Origin: Candidatus Latescibacterota bacterium
GTDB lineage: Bacteria; Latescibacterota; 4484-107
Direction of reading: 5' to 3'
Assembly: GCA_030613045.1 (NCBI GenBank)
Contig: JAUWMS010000053.1
Coordinates: forward strand, 1 to 9,770
Length of the DNA stretch: 9,770 nt
The position numbers were made by a program, and so were the translations under genes. This document shows, one piece after another, positions 1-7,797 of this stretch; position 1 is the stretch's first letter, and each line of letters begins with the position of its first letter. The notes under the pieces are model-generated. The model did not search any database, was not told the origin of the DNA, and was given only the letters and a program-made list of their open reading frames with translations.

Positions 1-48
1 ATTTTGGTTCGGATGGTCCGTTTGGGAAGACGCATGGAAAACCTCGTC
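1..48. other. Left-edge sequence, possible 3' end of an upstream gene
   Basis: These first 48 bases are the only part of the left end that is not heptamer repeat. All three plus-strand frames are open from the edge into the repeat array, so the sequence cannot tell whether this is the tail of a gene and in which frame. If it is coding, the stop would lie inside the repeat array (for example the TAG at 145-147 in frame 1), and the last 30 or so residues would be translated repeat. No recognisable motif is visible. Confidence 0.2.
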
Positions 49-291
49 AGAGGTCAGAGGTCAGAGGTCAGAGCCCAGAGGTCAGAGCCCAGAGACCAGA
101 GACCAGAGGTCAGAGGTCAGGAGCCAGAAGTCAGAAGTCGGGAGTAGCTATTCTGAATTCTGGATTCTGACTCCTGAATTCAGAAGTTAGGAGTCAGAGG
201 TCAGAGGTGCTGAAAGCTGATCGCTGAAAGCAAAGTGGGGAGTGGGGAACGGGGGCAATCCGAAATCCCCAATCCGAAATCCGAAATTTAG
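49..291. repeat. Mosaic array of heptanucleotide tandem repeats
   Basis: Almost the whole stretch is built from 7-nt units. Positions 49-146 are 14 consecutive units of the AGAGGTC type, with variants AGAGCCC, AGAGACC and AGAAGTC. Positions 150-177 are four ATTCTGA-type units. Positions 182-209 return to AGAAGTT/AGGAGTC/AGAGGTC/AGAGGTG. Positions 210-230 are CTGAAAG, CTGATCG, CTGAAAG. Positions 235-248 are GTGGGGA twice. Positions 257-291 are AATCCGA, AATCCCC, AATCCGA, AATCCGA, AATTTAG. The phase is broken only at 147-149, 178-181, 231-234 and 249-256. A 9-bp inverted repeat (CTGACTCCT 167-175 and AGGAGTCAG 189-197) spans one junction. This resembles the short tandemly repeated repetitive (STRR) heptamers known from cyanobacteria in form only. 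It is non-coding and lies just upstream of the phosphatase gene. Confidence 0.85.
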
Positions 292-312
292 AAGTGATTC
301 CATCCAAAAGTG

Positions 313-318
313 AAAGGA
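313..318 (+). promoter_or_regulatory. Ribosome binding site of the phosphatase gene
   Basis: AAAGGA lies 8 nt before the ATG at 327. It favours this ATG over the in-frame GTG at 294, which lies against the end of the heptamer array and has no Shine-Dalgarno sequence. Confidence 0.6.
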
Positions 319-326
319 TTGATATT

Positions 327-1088
327 ATGATCGAGGTTGCGGTAGAGGCCGCGCAGGCGGCCGGAGCGATTCTAAGGGAACATTTTGGCACGGACCTGAA
401 GGTGGATGAGCAGAAGCATTACGACGTGAAGCTGGAGGTGGATCGGCTCTGTGAGGAGTGCATCTTAGAGATCATTCGAAGGCATTGTCCCGATTGCGGC
501 GTGTTGGCTGAGGAGAGCGGCCGGCAGGATCGTCCGTCTCCGTACACCTGGATTATTGATCCTCTGGACGGGACCGCGAACTACTTCCGCGGGGTGCCGC
601 ATTTCTGCACGTCCATCGCGTTGCAGCATCGGCAGGAGACCGTGCTTGGGGTGGTGTACGATCCCCTCGAGGACGAACTTTTCGTCGCCGAAAAGGGCCG
701 GGGAGCACACGTAAACGGTGCGCCGATCCACGTCAGCGCCATCACCCGGATCGAGCAACGTTTCATCACCTGCGGGTTCATGAAAACGGAAGACGCCATC
801 CGTCGCGGGCTGAAGCGGTTCGAGCGATTGGCCTTCCACGCCAGCAAAATGCGCATTACGGGATCGGCCGCATTGAACCTGTGCTACGTAGCGATGGGCC
901 GCTTCGACGGGTACGTGGAATACGGGATCAGGGCGTGGGATATGGCTGCCGGTACGCTGCTTGTAACGGAAGCCGGAGGGCGCGTGGACGCCCGGCTCAC
1001 TCCGGACGGCGGGTACGACGTGTTGGCTACCAATGGGACCTTGCACGGGGAGATCGAACGGCTGTTGGATGAGGACAATGAACAATGA
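327..1088 (+). CDS. Inositol monophosphatase family protein
   Basis: A 253-residue member of the Mg2+-dependent inositol monophosphatase (SuhB/IMPase) superfamily, near the usual family length and cytoplasmic. The family signatures are all present: AEES at 61-64 (Glu62 is the metal ligand), WIIDPLDGT at 75-83 (Asp78 and Asp81 bind metal), GSAALNLCYVAMGRFDGY around 179-196, and WDMAAG at 204-209 (Asp205, the third metal-binding aspartate) followed by EAGG. The family hydrolyses sugar or inositol phosphates, and some members act on histidinol phosphate, PAP or fructose-1,6-bisphosphate; the sequence does not decide the substrate. The start is set by the Shine-Dalgarno sequence at 313-318. The last residues (DNEQ) and the TGA stop are encoded by heptamer repeat units (ACAATGA), so the original C-terminus may have been altered. 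The next gene is convergent. Confidence 0.93.
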   Translation: MIEVAVEAAQAAGAILREHFGTDLKVDEQKHYDVKLEVDRLCEECILEIIRRHCPDCGVLAEESGRQDRPSPYTWIIDPLDGTANYFRGVPHFCTSIALQHRQETVLGVVYDPLEDELFVAEKGRGAHVNGAPIHVSAITRIEQRFITCGFMKTEDAIRRGLKRFERLAFHASKMRITGSAALNLCYVAMGRFDGYVEYGIRAWDMAAGTLLVTEAGGRVDARLTPDGGYDVLATNGTLHGEIERLLDEDNEQ

Positions 1089-1176
1089 GCAATGAGAGAA
1101 ACCCTTCCGCTTCCCCGAATTGGGGACGATTGGGCGGGGTATTGTTCATTGCTCATTGCTCATTACTCATTGCTCC
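1075..1176. repeat. Inverted heptamer-repeat element, copy 1 (between convergent genes)
   Basis: The left arm is ACAATGA, ACAATGA, GCAATGA (1075-1095). The right arm is TTGTTCA, TTGCTCA, TTGCTCA, TTACTCA, TTGCTCC (1142-1176), nearly the reverse complement of the left. The core (about 1102-1144) holds a small hairpin TCCCC-GAATT-GGGGA (1112-1126). The element fills the gap between the phosphatase and transporter genes and contributes both stop codons (1086-1088 on plus, 1167-1169 on minus). A second copy in the opposite orientation lies at 8352-8452. As RNA it would fold into a long hairpin from either strand and could act as a bidirectional 3'-end structure; no T-tract follows it. Confidence 0.85.
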
Positions 1177-3107
1177 TGCTTCGCCACCCGATAGAGCGCA
1201 ACTCCCACGCCGATCAACAGCAAAAGACCGGGCCAGGCTCCGATGGGATTTTCCACAATGGCCAGAATATCGCCCTTTCCGGAGACGACAATGGGAATCG
1301 CCAACAGGATGCCCACCAACGCCTCGCCGGTGATCAGTCCCGAAGCGAAGAGAAGCCCGTGTTGCCCCCTCTCCTGCTCGTTCCGAGTACGCTTCCGGTC
1401 GGGCGCCGCGTGCACAAAATGGCTGATCAATCCCCCGGCGAAGATGGGCACCGAAAGCTCGAAGGGCAGGTAGATGCCCACAGCCACTGCCAGCACCGGC
1501 GCTCGGAAATTCGCCCCGCGCCGCTCCTGACGCAGGTCGAAGAGAATCACGGCAACCGCGATGCCTGCTCCGATGGCGACCAGCGCCCACGGCAGTCCTC
1601 CGTGAAAGACCCCGCGCGCCACGGAGGCCATCAGGGTCGCCTGAGGAGCCGTCAAAGCGTGGGGGTGCGCGACGGTGCGAGGCCCTATGCTGTATGCTTT
1701 CATCAAAAGGATGAGCACGGGCGCAATCACGAGAGAAGCGGAGAGCGTGCCTACGATCTGCATAACCTGCTGCTTCCAGGGCGTTGCGCCCACGAGATAG
1801 CCCGCTTTCAAATCCTGCATATTGTCCCCGGCGATGGCCGCCGAACAGCACACCACCGCGCCGATAAATACCGCGGCCGCCGGACCGATGGCGCTTCCCC
1901 TTCCCAGCAGCGCAAGCAGCAACAGGGCGGAGAAGAGAATCGTGGCGATGGTAACGCCGGAGATGGGGTTATTGGAAGAACCCACCAATCCGGCCATGTA
2001 AGCCGCCACCGCGGAAAATAGAAATCCGGCGATGAGCATCACCACCGCCATGAGCACGGAAACGCCTATGTTTCCCAAAATCACGGAACCCAGCACAAAC
2101 AAAGGGATCACGGCAAGGATTAATGCAAGAAGCACCCCCTTCATTGGCGCATCCCGCTCCGTGCGCAACACCGTCACCAGGGCGCTTTTTCCCTCTCCGT
2201 AAGCCCGAAGCCCCGAACGAATGCCAACCATCAAAGAACCACGCATCCTCAGAAGCGCCCACAATCCTCCGACCACCATCGCTCCCACGCCCATGTATCG
2301 GATCTTTACGCTCCATATTTTTCCGGCTACCTCCACCGCGCTGTGCAAGCTCGGATCCGGGCTGCCGAATAGCACGTAATAGATGGGGATCGCAATCAGC
2401 CAACTGATCGCTCCTCCAAGAAACACGAGCACGCTGATATTAAGTCCCACGATGTATCCCACGGACAACAGCGCGGGAGAGAGATTCGATCCGAAATAAG
2501 CGAGATGTCCTCCGACGAATCGTCCCGTCTCCAGCGCCGAACTCCAGAGCCGCAGTCCGGCCTCGCCAAACTTGAACAGCGCACCCACGATCGCAGACCA
2601 GGCGATATACCGGATTTCCCGGCCTCCTGCCTCGCCGGTCTTGAGCACTTCCGCCGTAGCGAGACCCTCCGGAAATTTGAGGTCGCCCTCCACGATCAAC
2701 GCCCTGCGCAGCGGGATGGTGAACAGGACTCCGATGGTGCCGCCCAGCGCCGCAATCAGCGTGATCCAGAGCACGTCGAATTCCGTCCAGTACCCCATCA
2801 ACACGAGCGCCGGGATGGTGAAGATCACCCCGGCCGCCAAGGACTCTCCGGCGGAGGCCGCAGTCTGGACGATGTTGTTCTCTAAAATGTTGGACCTTCG
2901 GAAAAGCTTCAATACGCCCATGGAAATCACGGCCGCCGGGATGGATGCGGAGACCGTCATGCCGGCAAAAAGCCCGAGATACGCGTTCGCGCCGGCGAGA
3001 ATCACGGAAAGGAGAATGCCGAGCAGCACGGCTTTGAGGGTGATCTCGGGCAACAGGGTGGCGGCCGGGATGAAGGGTTCGGGATGTGTGAGATTCTTCT
3101 CTTCCAT
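1167..3107 (-). CDS. OPT family oligopeptide transporter
   Basis: A 646-residue, very hydrophobic multi-spanning inner membrane protein of the prokaryotic OPT (oligopeptide transporter) family, full length for the group. Family hallmarks in order: the N-terminal FIPAATLLPEITLKAV (about 12-27), NILENNIVQTAASAGES, the GLVGSSNNPISG motif in the middle, and GDNMQDLKAGYLVGATPWKQ in the C-terminal half. The family imports peptides or metal chelates by cation symport; the substrate here is unknown. AAGGAAG at 3114-3120 lies 6 nt before the ATG and supports this start. The stop (TGA, 1167-1169) and the last residues (QEQ) come from the heptamer-repeat arm, so the C-terminus may have been reshaped by the repeat. 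It is transcribed alone, convergent with the phosphatase, with no promoter I can recognise. Confidence 0.95.
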   Translation of the reverse strand: MEEKNLTHPEPFIPAATLLPEITLKAVLLGILLSVILAGANAYLGLFAGMTVSASIPAAVISMGVLKLFRRSNILENNIVQTAASAGESLAAGVIFTIPALVLMGYWTEFDVLWITLIAALGGTIGVLFTIPLRRALIVEGDLKFPEGLATAEVLKTGEAGGREIRYIAWSAIVGALFKFGEAGLRLWSSALETGRFVGGHLAYFGSNLSPALLSVGYIVGLNISVLVFLGGAISWLIAIPIYYVLFGSPDPSLHSAVEVAGKIWSVKIRYMGVGAMVVGGLWALLRMRGSLMVGIRSGLRAYGEGKSALVTVLRTERDAPMKGVLLALILAVIPLFVLGSVILGNIGVSVLMAVVMLIAGFLFSAVAAYMAGLVGSSNNPISGVTIATILFSALLLLALLGRGSAIGPAAAVFIGAVVCCSAAIAGDNMQDLKAGYLVGATPWKQQVMQIVGTLSASLVIAPVLILLMKAYSIGPRTVAHPHALTAPQATLMASVARGVFHGGLPWALVAIGAGIAVAVILFDLRQERRGANFRAPVLAVAVGIYLPFELSVPIFAGGLISHFVHAAPDRKRTRNEQERGQHGLLFASGLITGEALVGILLAIPIVVSGKGDILAIVENPIGAWPGLLLLIGVGVALYRVAKQEQ

Positions 3108-3234
3108 TACGGGCTTCCTTCTTCAGGGGACAAAGGATGAAGGACGAGTTGCGAAGGAGGTGGATAAAAGCTGAATCAGGCGGTCAAAATAAAGGGTCGA
3201 AATCTCCACGAAGCGCATTTTCTATAAGGAACCC

Positions 3235-3429
3235 AGGAAGCCAGGAGCAGGATGTGGTAAATGGCGGGGAAATTGTCTTTCTCCTCAGCCACTTGCAAAA
3301 GTCCGAAAAAGGAGAGGATGCCACTGAGCCTTTGGCGACAACACGGCTTTATTATTGTCATTGCGAGGCGCGAAGTGCCGAAGCAATCTCACCTGAGGAA
3401 CGTTTTGCAAGTGGCTCTCCTGGCTTCCT
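3235..3429. repeat. Composite inverted repeat with interrupted left arm
   Basis: Two blocks are inverted: AGGAAGCCAGGAG (3235-3247) with CTCCTGGCTTCCT (3417-3429), and AGCCACTTGCAAAA (3287-3300) with TTTTGCAAGTGGCT (3403-3416). Both are perfect. On the right the two blocks are adjacent; on the left they are separated by 39 bases. The interior (3301-3402) holds a further palindromic repeat. This looks like a dispersed, MITE-like unit that took an insertion in its left arm, or a structure built from two nested units. There is no transposase. Confidence 0.7.
3358..3390. repeat. CATTGCGAGG-type palindromic repeat
   Basis: The unit begins GTCATTGCGAGG and ends CGAAGCAATCTC, with ATTGC and GCAAT as outer stem (3360-3364 and 3383-3387). 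Near-identical palindromes are dispersed in many bacterial genomes, and translated copies give the familiar spurious peptide CHCEARSAEAIS, seen here in one plus frame. It sits inside the larger inverted repeat. Confidence 0.7.
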
Positions 3430-3476
3430 GATAAAAATGGATTTTGCCCAGATATTTACGAAGAGGCCTTTCCACT

Positions 3477-4424
3477 TTATGAGGCAAGCCACCGAAGCAG
3501 CCTCCGGATCGCCCGATCTGCATCGGAATCCTTGATGGCCTTATGCTGCAACCGAATCAAGCATGCCCGCGCTTTGGCAGTTTCGCCCAGTCTGTACTGG
3601 CAATAGGCACTTTTAATCCGGGCATGGAGGACTTTGTTTCCCCTGGGATAAAGCGTGCTCACCTTTTCAAACGCCGTCAAAGCCCGCTCGTATTTCCCCT
3701 TGCCGTACCAGCACTCCCCGATCCAGTATTGGGCGCTGTCCTTCAAAACATGCGGATGGGGAACATTCAGCACCTCCCTGAACGCCCGCATAGCCCGCGT
3801 GAATTTTCTGCTCTGATAGCTCCGGAGCGCCCCTTCGTAAGTCGTCCGGACTTCCTCTTTCCACGAAGGCGTCGGCATGGTCGGCACAGCAGTCCGAACC
3901 GGAATCCTCTCCGGCGCCCTCTCGGACGGAACTCCGGTCGGAGCGATGGGGGTTGAGGCCGATGCGGGAGGGACGACTTTGCTGGAATCTTCGGAAGAGC
4001 GCAACTGTTCGTGCAGCAGCGCGACCAGTCCGGAAAGCTCGGTTTGGATCCCGCGGACCCTCCAGTTGGTGCTCAACAACACCACAAACACGGCAACAAT
4101 CCCACCCGCCCAGGCCGCGGATCGAAGGATGCGCTTCAGACGCTTTTTCCTCAGCGATTGCAGGCATGCCCGCGCGGTCCGGTTCGCGGGATCCAGGGCC
4201 AATGCGGTCTTCCAACAATCCTTCGCTTCCCGGATCGCTCCCGTCCGGATCAACACCTTTCCCAATACATTATGCGAATTCACGTGGGAAGGATCCTTAG
4301 AGATCGCCGCTCTTAAAAGATCGGCGGCTTCGTTGAACCGCCCGGCCTTCGCGGCCATCAACGCTTCGTCATAGCTCTCAACTGCGTTTTTCATAGTCAT
4401 ATCTGGTATCGTATACCGCTTCAC
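3477..4424 (-). CDS. Membrane-anchored TPR protein with CpoB/YbgF-like C-terminal domain
   Basis: 315 residues from the GTG at 4424. In-frame ATGs at 4400 and 4394 would give 307 or 305 residues, and no convincing Shine-Dalgarno sequence decides between them. Layout: two N-terminal tetratricopeptide repeats (about 15-82), a basic stretch (KKRLKR, 93-98), one transmembrane helix (about 103-120), a linker rich in Pro, Ser and Thr (about 145-187), then three helical repeats (about 193-295). In these, AQYWIGECWYGKGKYERAL and the spaced FEKVSTLYP, KSAYCQYRLG pattern match the TPR domain of CpoB/YbgF, the periplasmic partner of TolA. The positive-inside rule puts the first TPRs in the cytoplasm and the CpoB-like part in the periplasm. 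I infer a scaffold role across the inner membrane; the exact function is unknown. It is separated from the ATP synthase genes by 609 bp and is probably an independent unit. Confidence 0.8.
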   Translation of the reverse strand: MKRYTIPDMTMKNAVESYDEALMAAKAGRFNEAADLLRAAISKDPSHVNSHNVLGKVLIRTGAIREAKDCWKTALALDPANRTARACLQSLRKKRLKRILRSAAWAGGIVAVFVVLLSTNWRVRGIQTELSGLVALLHEQLRSSEDSSKVVPPASASTPIAPTGVPSERAPERIPVRTAVPTMPTPSWKEEVRTTYEGALRSYQSRKFTRAMRAFREVLNVPHPHVLKDSAQYWIGECWYGKGKYERALTAFEKVSTLYPRGNKVLHARIKSAYCQYRLGETAKARACLIRLQHKAIKDSDADRAIRRLLRWLAS

Positions 4425-4453
4425 CTTCAGTTTTTTCTTTTTTCAACGCTGAG

Positions 4454-4524
4454 CACGCAGAGTGCGCAGAGCAAGCATAACCAAAACTCTCGCAGTTCTC
4501 TGCGGTCTCTGCGGTCTCTGCGGT
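4454..4524. repeat. Inverted nonamer-repeat element, copy 1
   Basis: The left arm is CACGCAGAG, TGCGCAGAG (4454-4471). The right arm is CTCTGCGGT three times in perfect tandem (4498-4524), roughly the reverse complement. The core of 26 bases is unrelated to copy 2. The same architecture and units recur at 5944-6019. Confidence 0.8.
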
Positions 4525-4596
4525 GCAGTTCACATAGGGTCGGGAAAGAAAAAAAATCCAAAGTGAGTGGGTATAGAGATGAAAATGCGATCACGT

Positions 4597-4845
4597 ACCC
4601 CTCGCAGCGGGGGTGAGCAGCATAAAAAAAGCGTCTTTCCTTCGTCTCTGTAAAACACGTTGGAAGACGCCTCTTCTTCGGGCCACGAGTGCACCTTGCG
4701 CTTCGCGGGATATCAAGTCCGGCGACCGTTCAACCCCGATCAAATCCGCGGCATGGTGCATGGTGCGTCCCGTATGGTTGATGGGTGCTCCGCCAAGGGT
4801 GTTCAGTTCTCCCGAACTCTGCACCGAATTTCACGGCCTTTGACG
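4597..4845 (-). ncRNA. Orphan block, candidate structured RNA or decayed gene ending in a terminator
   Basis: Higher in GC than its A-rich surroundings and ending, on the minus strand, in a terminator-like hairpin plus T7 (4624-4670). Near its 5' side (minus) is a hairpin at 4798-4825: GGTG/CACC outer stem, internal loop, AGTTC/GAACT inner stem closed by a GGGA (GNRA) tetraloop. Three frames (both strands) are open here for about 75-97 codons, but none has a good ribosome site or a protein family I recognise. I do not see the conserved cores of RNase P RNA, SRP RNA, tmRNA or the common riboswitches. It could be a small RNA, the 3' trailer of the ATP synthase mRNA, or a gene remnant. Confidence 0.3.
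4624..4670 (-). terminator. Intrinsic terminator on the minus strand
   Basis: Read on the minus strand, the stem GCGTCTTCC pairs with GGAAAGACGC (one bulged base, 21-nt loop) and is followed directly by seven Ts (4630-4624). It lies about 360 nt beyond the gamma gene and about 200 nt before the TPR start. It is the best candidate for ending transcripts that leave the ATP synthase operon or the orphan block. The long loop lowers certainty. Confidence 0.6.
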
Positions 4846-4873
4846 CAATGGAGGCGAAAAGAGAAAAGAAAGT

Positions 4874-4954
4874 GTGAAAGTGAGAAAGTGAGACGGTGGG
4901 ACACCTCCCCTTTTCCCACTTTCACAAAGAATTTCTCTGTATCCTCTTTGTGAA
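4874..4954. repeat. Adjacent inverted repeats downstream of the gamma gene
   Basis: TTCACAAAGA (4921-4930) and TCTTTGTGAA (4945-4954) form a perfect 10-bp stem with a 14-nt loop. An alternative pairing uses GTGAAAGTG (4874-4882) with CACTTTCAC (4917-4925), sharing bases with the first stem, so the two are mutually exclusive. No T-tract follows on the minus strand, so this is not a classic terminator. Confidence 0.55.
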
Positions 4955-5033
4955 TCAAACCCCTTTCTTAGAACTGAACATACCTGGCTGCTCCGCTACA
5001 CCGTCCCCCTGATGACGGATGCCTGATGACGGA

Positions 5034-5906
5034 CTACCCAGCCGCCGACTGCAGGGCCTCCGCGCCTCCGGCAATATCCAAAAGCTCTGTGGTGATGGCG
5101 CCCTGCCGGGCTTTGTTATAGCTTAAGGTCAGCGTCTCGATCATCTCGTCCGCATTGTCCGTCGCGGACTCCATTGCCGTCATCCGCGCCCCCTGCTCGG
5201 CCGCGGAGGATTCCAACAGCATACGCCACACCTGAATCGTCAGATGGCGGGGCAGAAGCCGATCGAAGACCCCAGCTTCCGAAGGTTCGTACAGGTAATC
5301 GGTGCGGGATTCATCCGGACCCGGCTCCGAAGGGAGGATGGGAAGCAACTGGCGCACGACCACGTCCTGCCGGACCACGGACTTGAATTCGTTGTAGATC
5401 AGATCCACGCGATCCACTTTGCCCGAAATAAACCACTCGATCACCTTCTCCACGATCTCATGGCTGTGACGATATTCCAACCGATCGAAGAAATTGACCT
5501 GCTCGTCCCCTACATGCACGTTTCGATGCCGAAAGAAATCGCGCGCCTTGCGTCCCACTGAAAACAGGACGACTTCCTCATCCCGGTGTTCGCCGAGATA
5601 CAAGCTCGCGCGTCGGAGGATATTTCCGTTGAAGCCGGCGCACAGTCCCCGGTCCGCCGTAACCACCACCAATCCCACCTTCCCGACCGACTTCCGCTCC
5701 GCAAGCAGGGGATGCACGTCCCGTTTGGCTCTCATGGCCAGACTTTTAAGCACGCGATCCAGCGCATCCGAATACGGCCGCGCCGCGAAAATGCGCTCCT
5801 GCGCCCTCCGAAGCTTCGCCGCGGCCACCATCTGCATGGTATTGGTGATCTGCCGAGTGCTCTCCACACTCGCGATCCGCCTTTGAATATCCCGTATGGT
5901 GGGCAT
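5034..5906 (-). CDS. atpG: F-type ATP synthase subunit gamma
   Basis: 290 residues, full length: the central rotor shaft of F1, linking the c ring to the catalytic head. The N-terminal helix has the standard gamma start (IRDIQRRIASVESTRQITN, about 4-22, then MQMVAAAKLRRAQ). The middle Rossmann-like domain has VVVTADRGLCAGFN, and the C-terminal helix has the gamma signature SYNKARQGAITTELLDIAGG near the end. AGGAAGG at 5909-5915 lies only 2 nt before the ATG; a register using AAGGA instead gives a better spacing. The gene follows alpha across a 140-nt spacer containing a nonamer-repeat element. It is the last gene of this operon: beta and epsilon, which normally follow, are not here. The stop codon abuts a 12-bp direct repeat. 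Confidence 0.97.
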   Translation of the reverse strand: MPTIRDIQRRIASVESTRQITNTMQMVAAAKLRRAQERIFAARPYSDALDRVLKSLAMRAKRDVHPLLAERKSVGKVGLVVVTADRGLCAGFNGNILRRASLYLGEHRDEEVVLFSVGRKARDFFRHRNVHVGDEQVNFFDRLEYRHSHEIVEKVIEWFISGKVDRVDLIYNEFKSVVRQDVVVRQLLPILPSEPGPDESRTDYLYEPSEAGVFDRLLPRHLTIQVWRMLLESSAAEQGARMTAMESATDNADEMIETLTLSYNKARQGAITTELLDIAGGAEALQSAAG

Positions 5907-5943
5907 AACCTTCCTTTTTCAATTTCGGATTCTTCAATCTTTG

Positions 5944-6019
5944 ACCGCAGAGACCGCTGAGGACGCCGAGAACTTCCTGATGCGTTCACTCTCTCTGCGT
6001 TCTCCGCGTGCTCCGCGGT
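5944..6019. repeat. Inverted nonamer-repeat element, copy 2 (alpha/gamma spacer)
   Basis: The left arm is ACCGCAGAG, ACCGCTGAG, GACGCCGAG (5944-5970). The right arm is CTCTGCGTT, CTCCGCGTG, CTCCGCGGT (5993-6019). The 22-base core differs from copy 1. The arms can pair into a hairpin in the atp mRNA. Next to it, two AATCCCC-type heptamers (6034-6047) touch the alpha stop codon. Confidence 0.8.
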
Positions 6020-6046
6020 GAAATTCCTTCTTCAATCCCCAATCCC

Positions 6047-7797
<1,751 letters not shown>

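Larger units (their letters stand above)
3108..3476. other. 369-bp gene-free gap with repeats
   Basis: This gap lies between the OPT transporter start and the stop of the TPR gene. The part next to the transporter (3108-3230) is its leader and contains its Shine-Dalgarno sequence, but no promoter that I can defend. The rest is a composite inverted repeat (3235-3429) around a small palindrome (3358-3390). Open frames through the gap translate the repeats and are not credible genes. Confidence 0.6.
4425..5033. other. 609-bp gene-free gap with several structured blocks
   Basis: From left to right it holds a nonamer-repeat element (4454-4524), a purine-rich stretch, an orphan block with a minus-strand terminator (about 4597-4845), a purine/pyrimidine-rich segment with inverted repeats (4874-4954), and a 12-bp direct repeat CCTGATGACGGA at 5008-5019 and 5022-5033 that touches the gamma stop codon. 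The beta and epsilon genes of ATP synthase, normally next after gamma, are absent. No promoter for the TPR gene could be assigned. Confidence 0.6.

Noticed and set aside
49..146. CRISPR array
   Set aside because: Units are 7 nt and contiguous with no spacers and no cas genes nearby; a short tandem repeat.
294..326. GTG at 294 as the start of the phosphatase
   Set aside because: No Shine-Dalgarno sequence and it lies against the heptamer array; the ATG at 327 has AAAGGA at the right distance and gives the usual N-terminus.
1092..2021. Plus-strand open frame of 309 codons opposite the OPT transporter
   Set aside because: Antisense to the OPT gene and starting inside the heptamer repeat; composition is that of a shadow frame.
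3137..3535. Plus-strand open frame of 132 codons preceded by an AGGAGG-like stretch
   Set aside because: Its middle is the translated CATTGCGAGG repeat (CHCEARSAEAIS) and its end overlaps the TPR gene antisense.
4613..4953. Open frames on both strands in the orphan block
   Set aside because: Three frames are open at once, none has a convincing start or recognisable family; kept only as an unassigned block.
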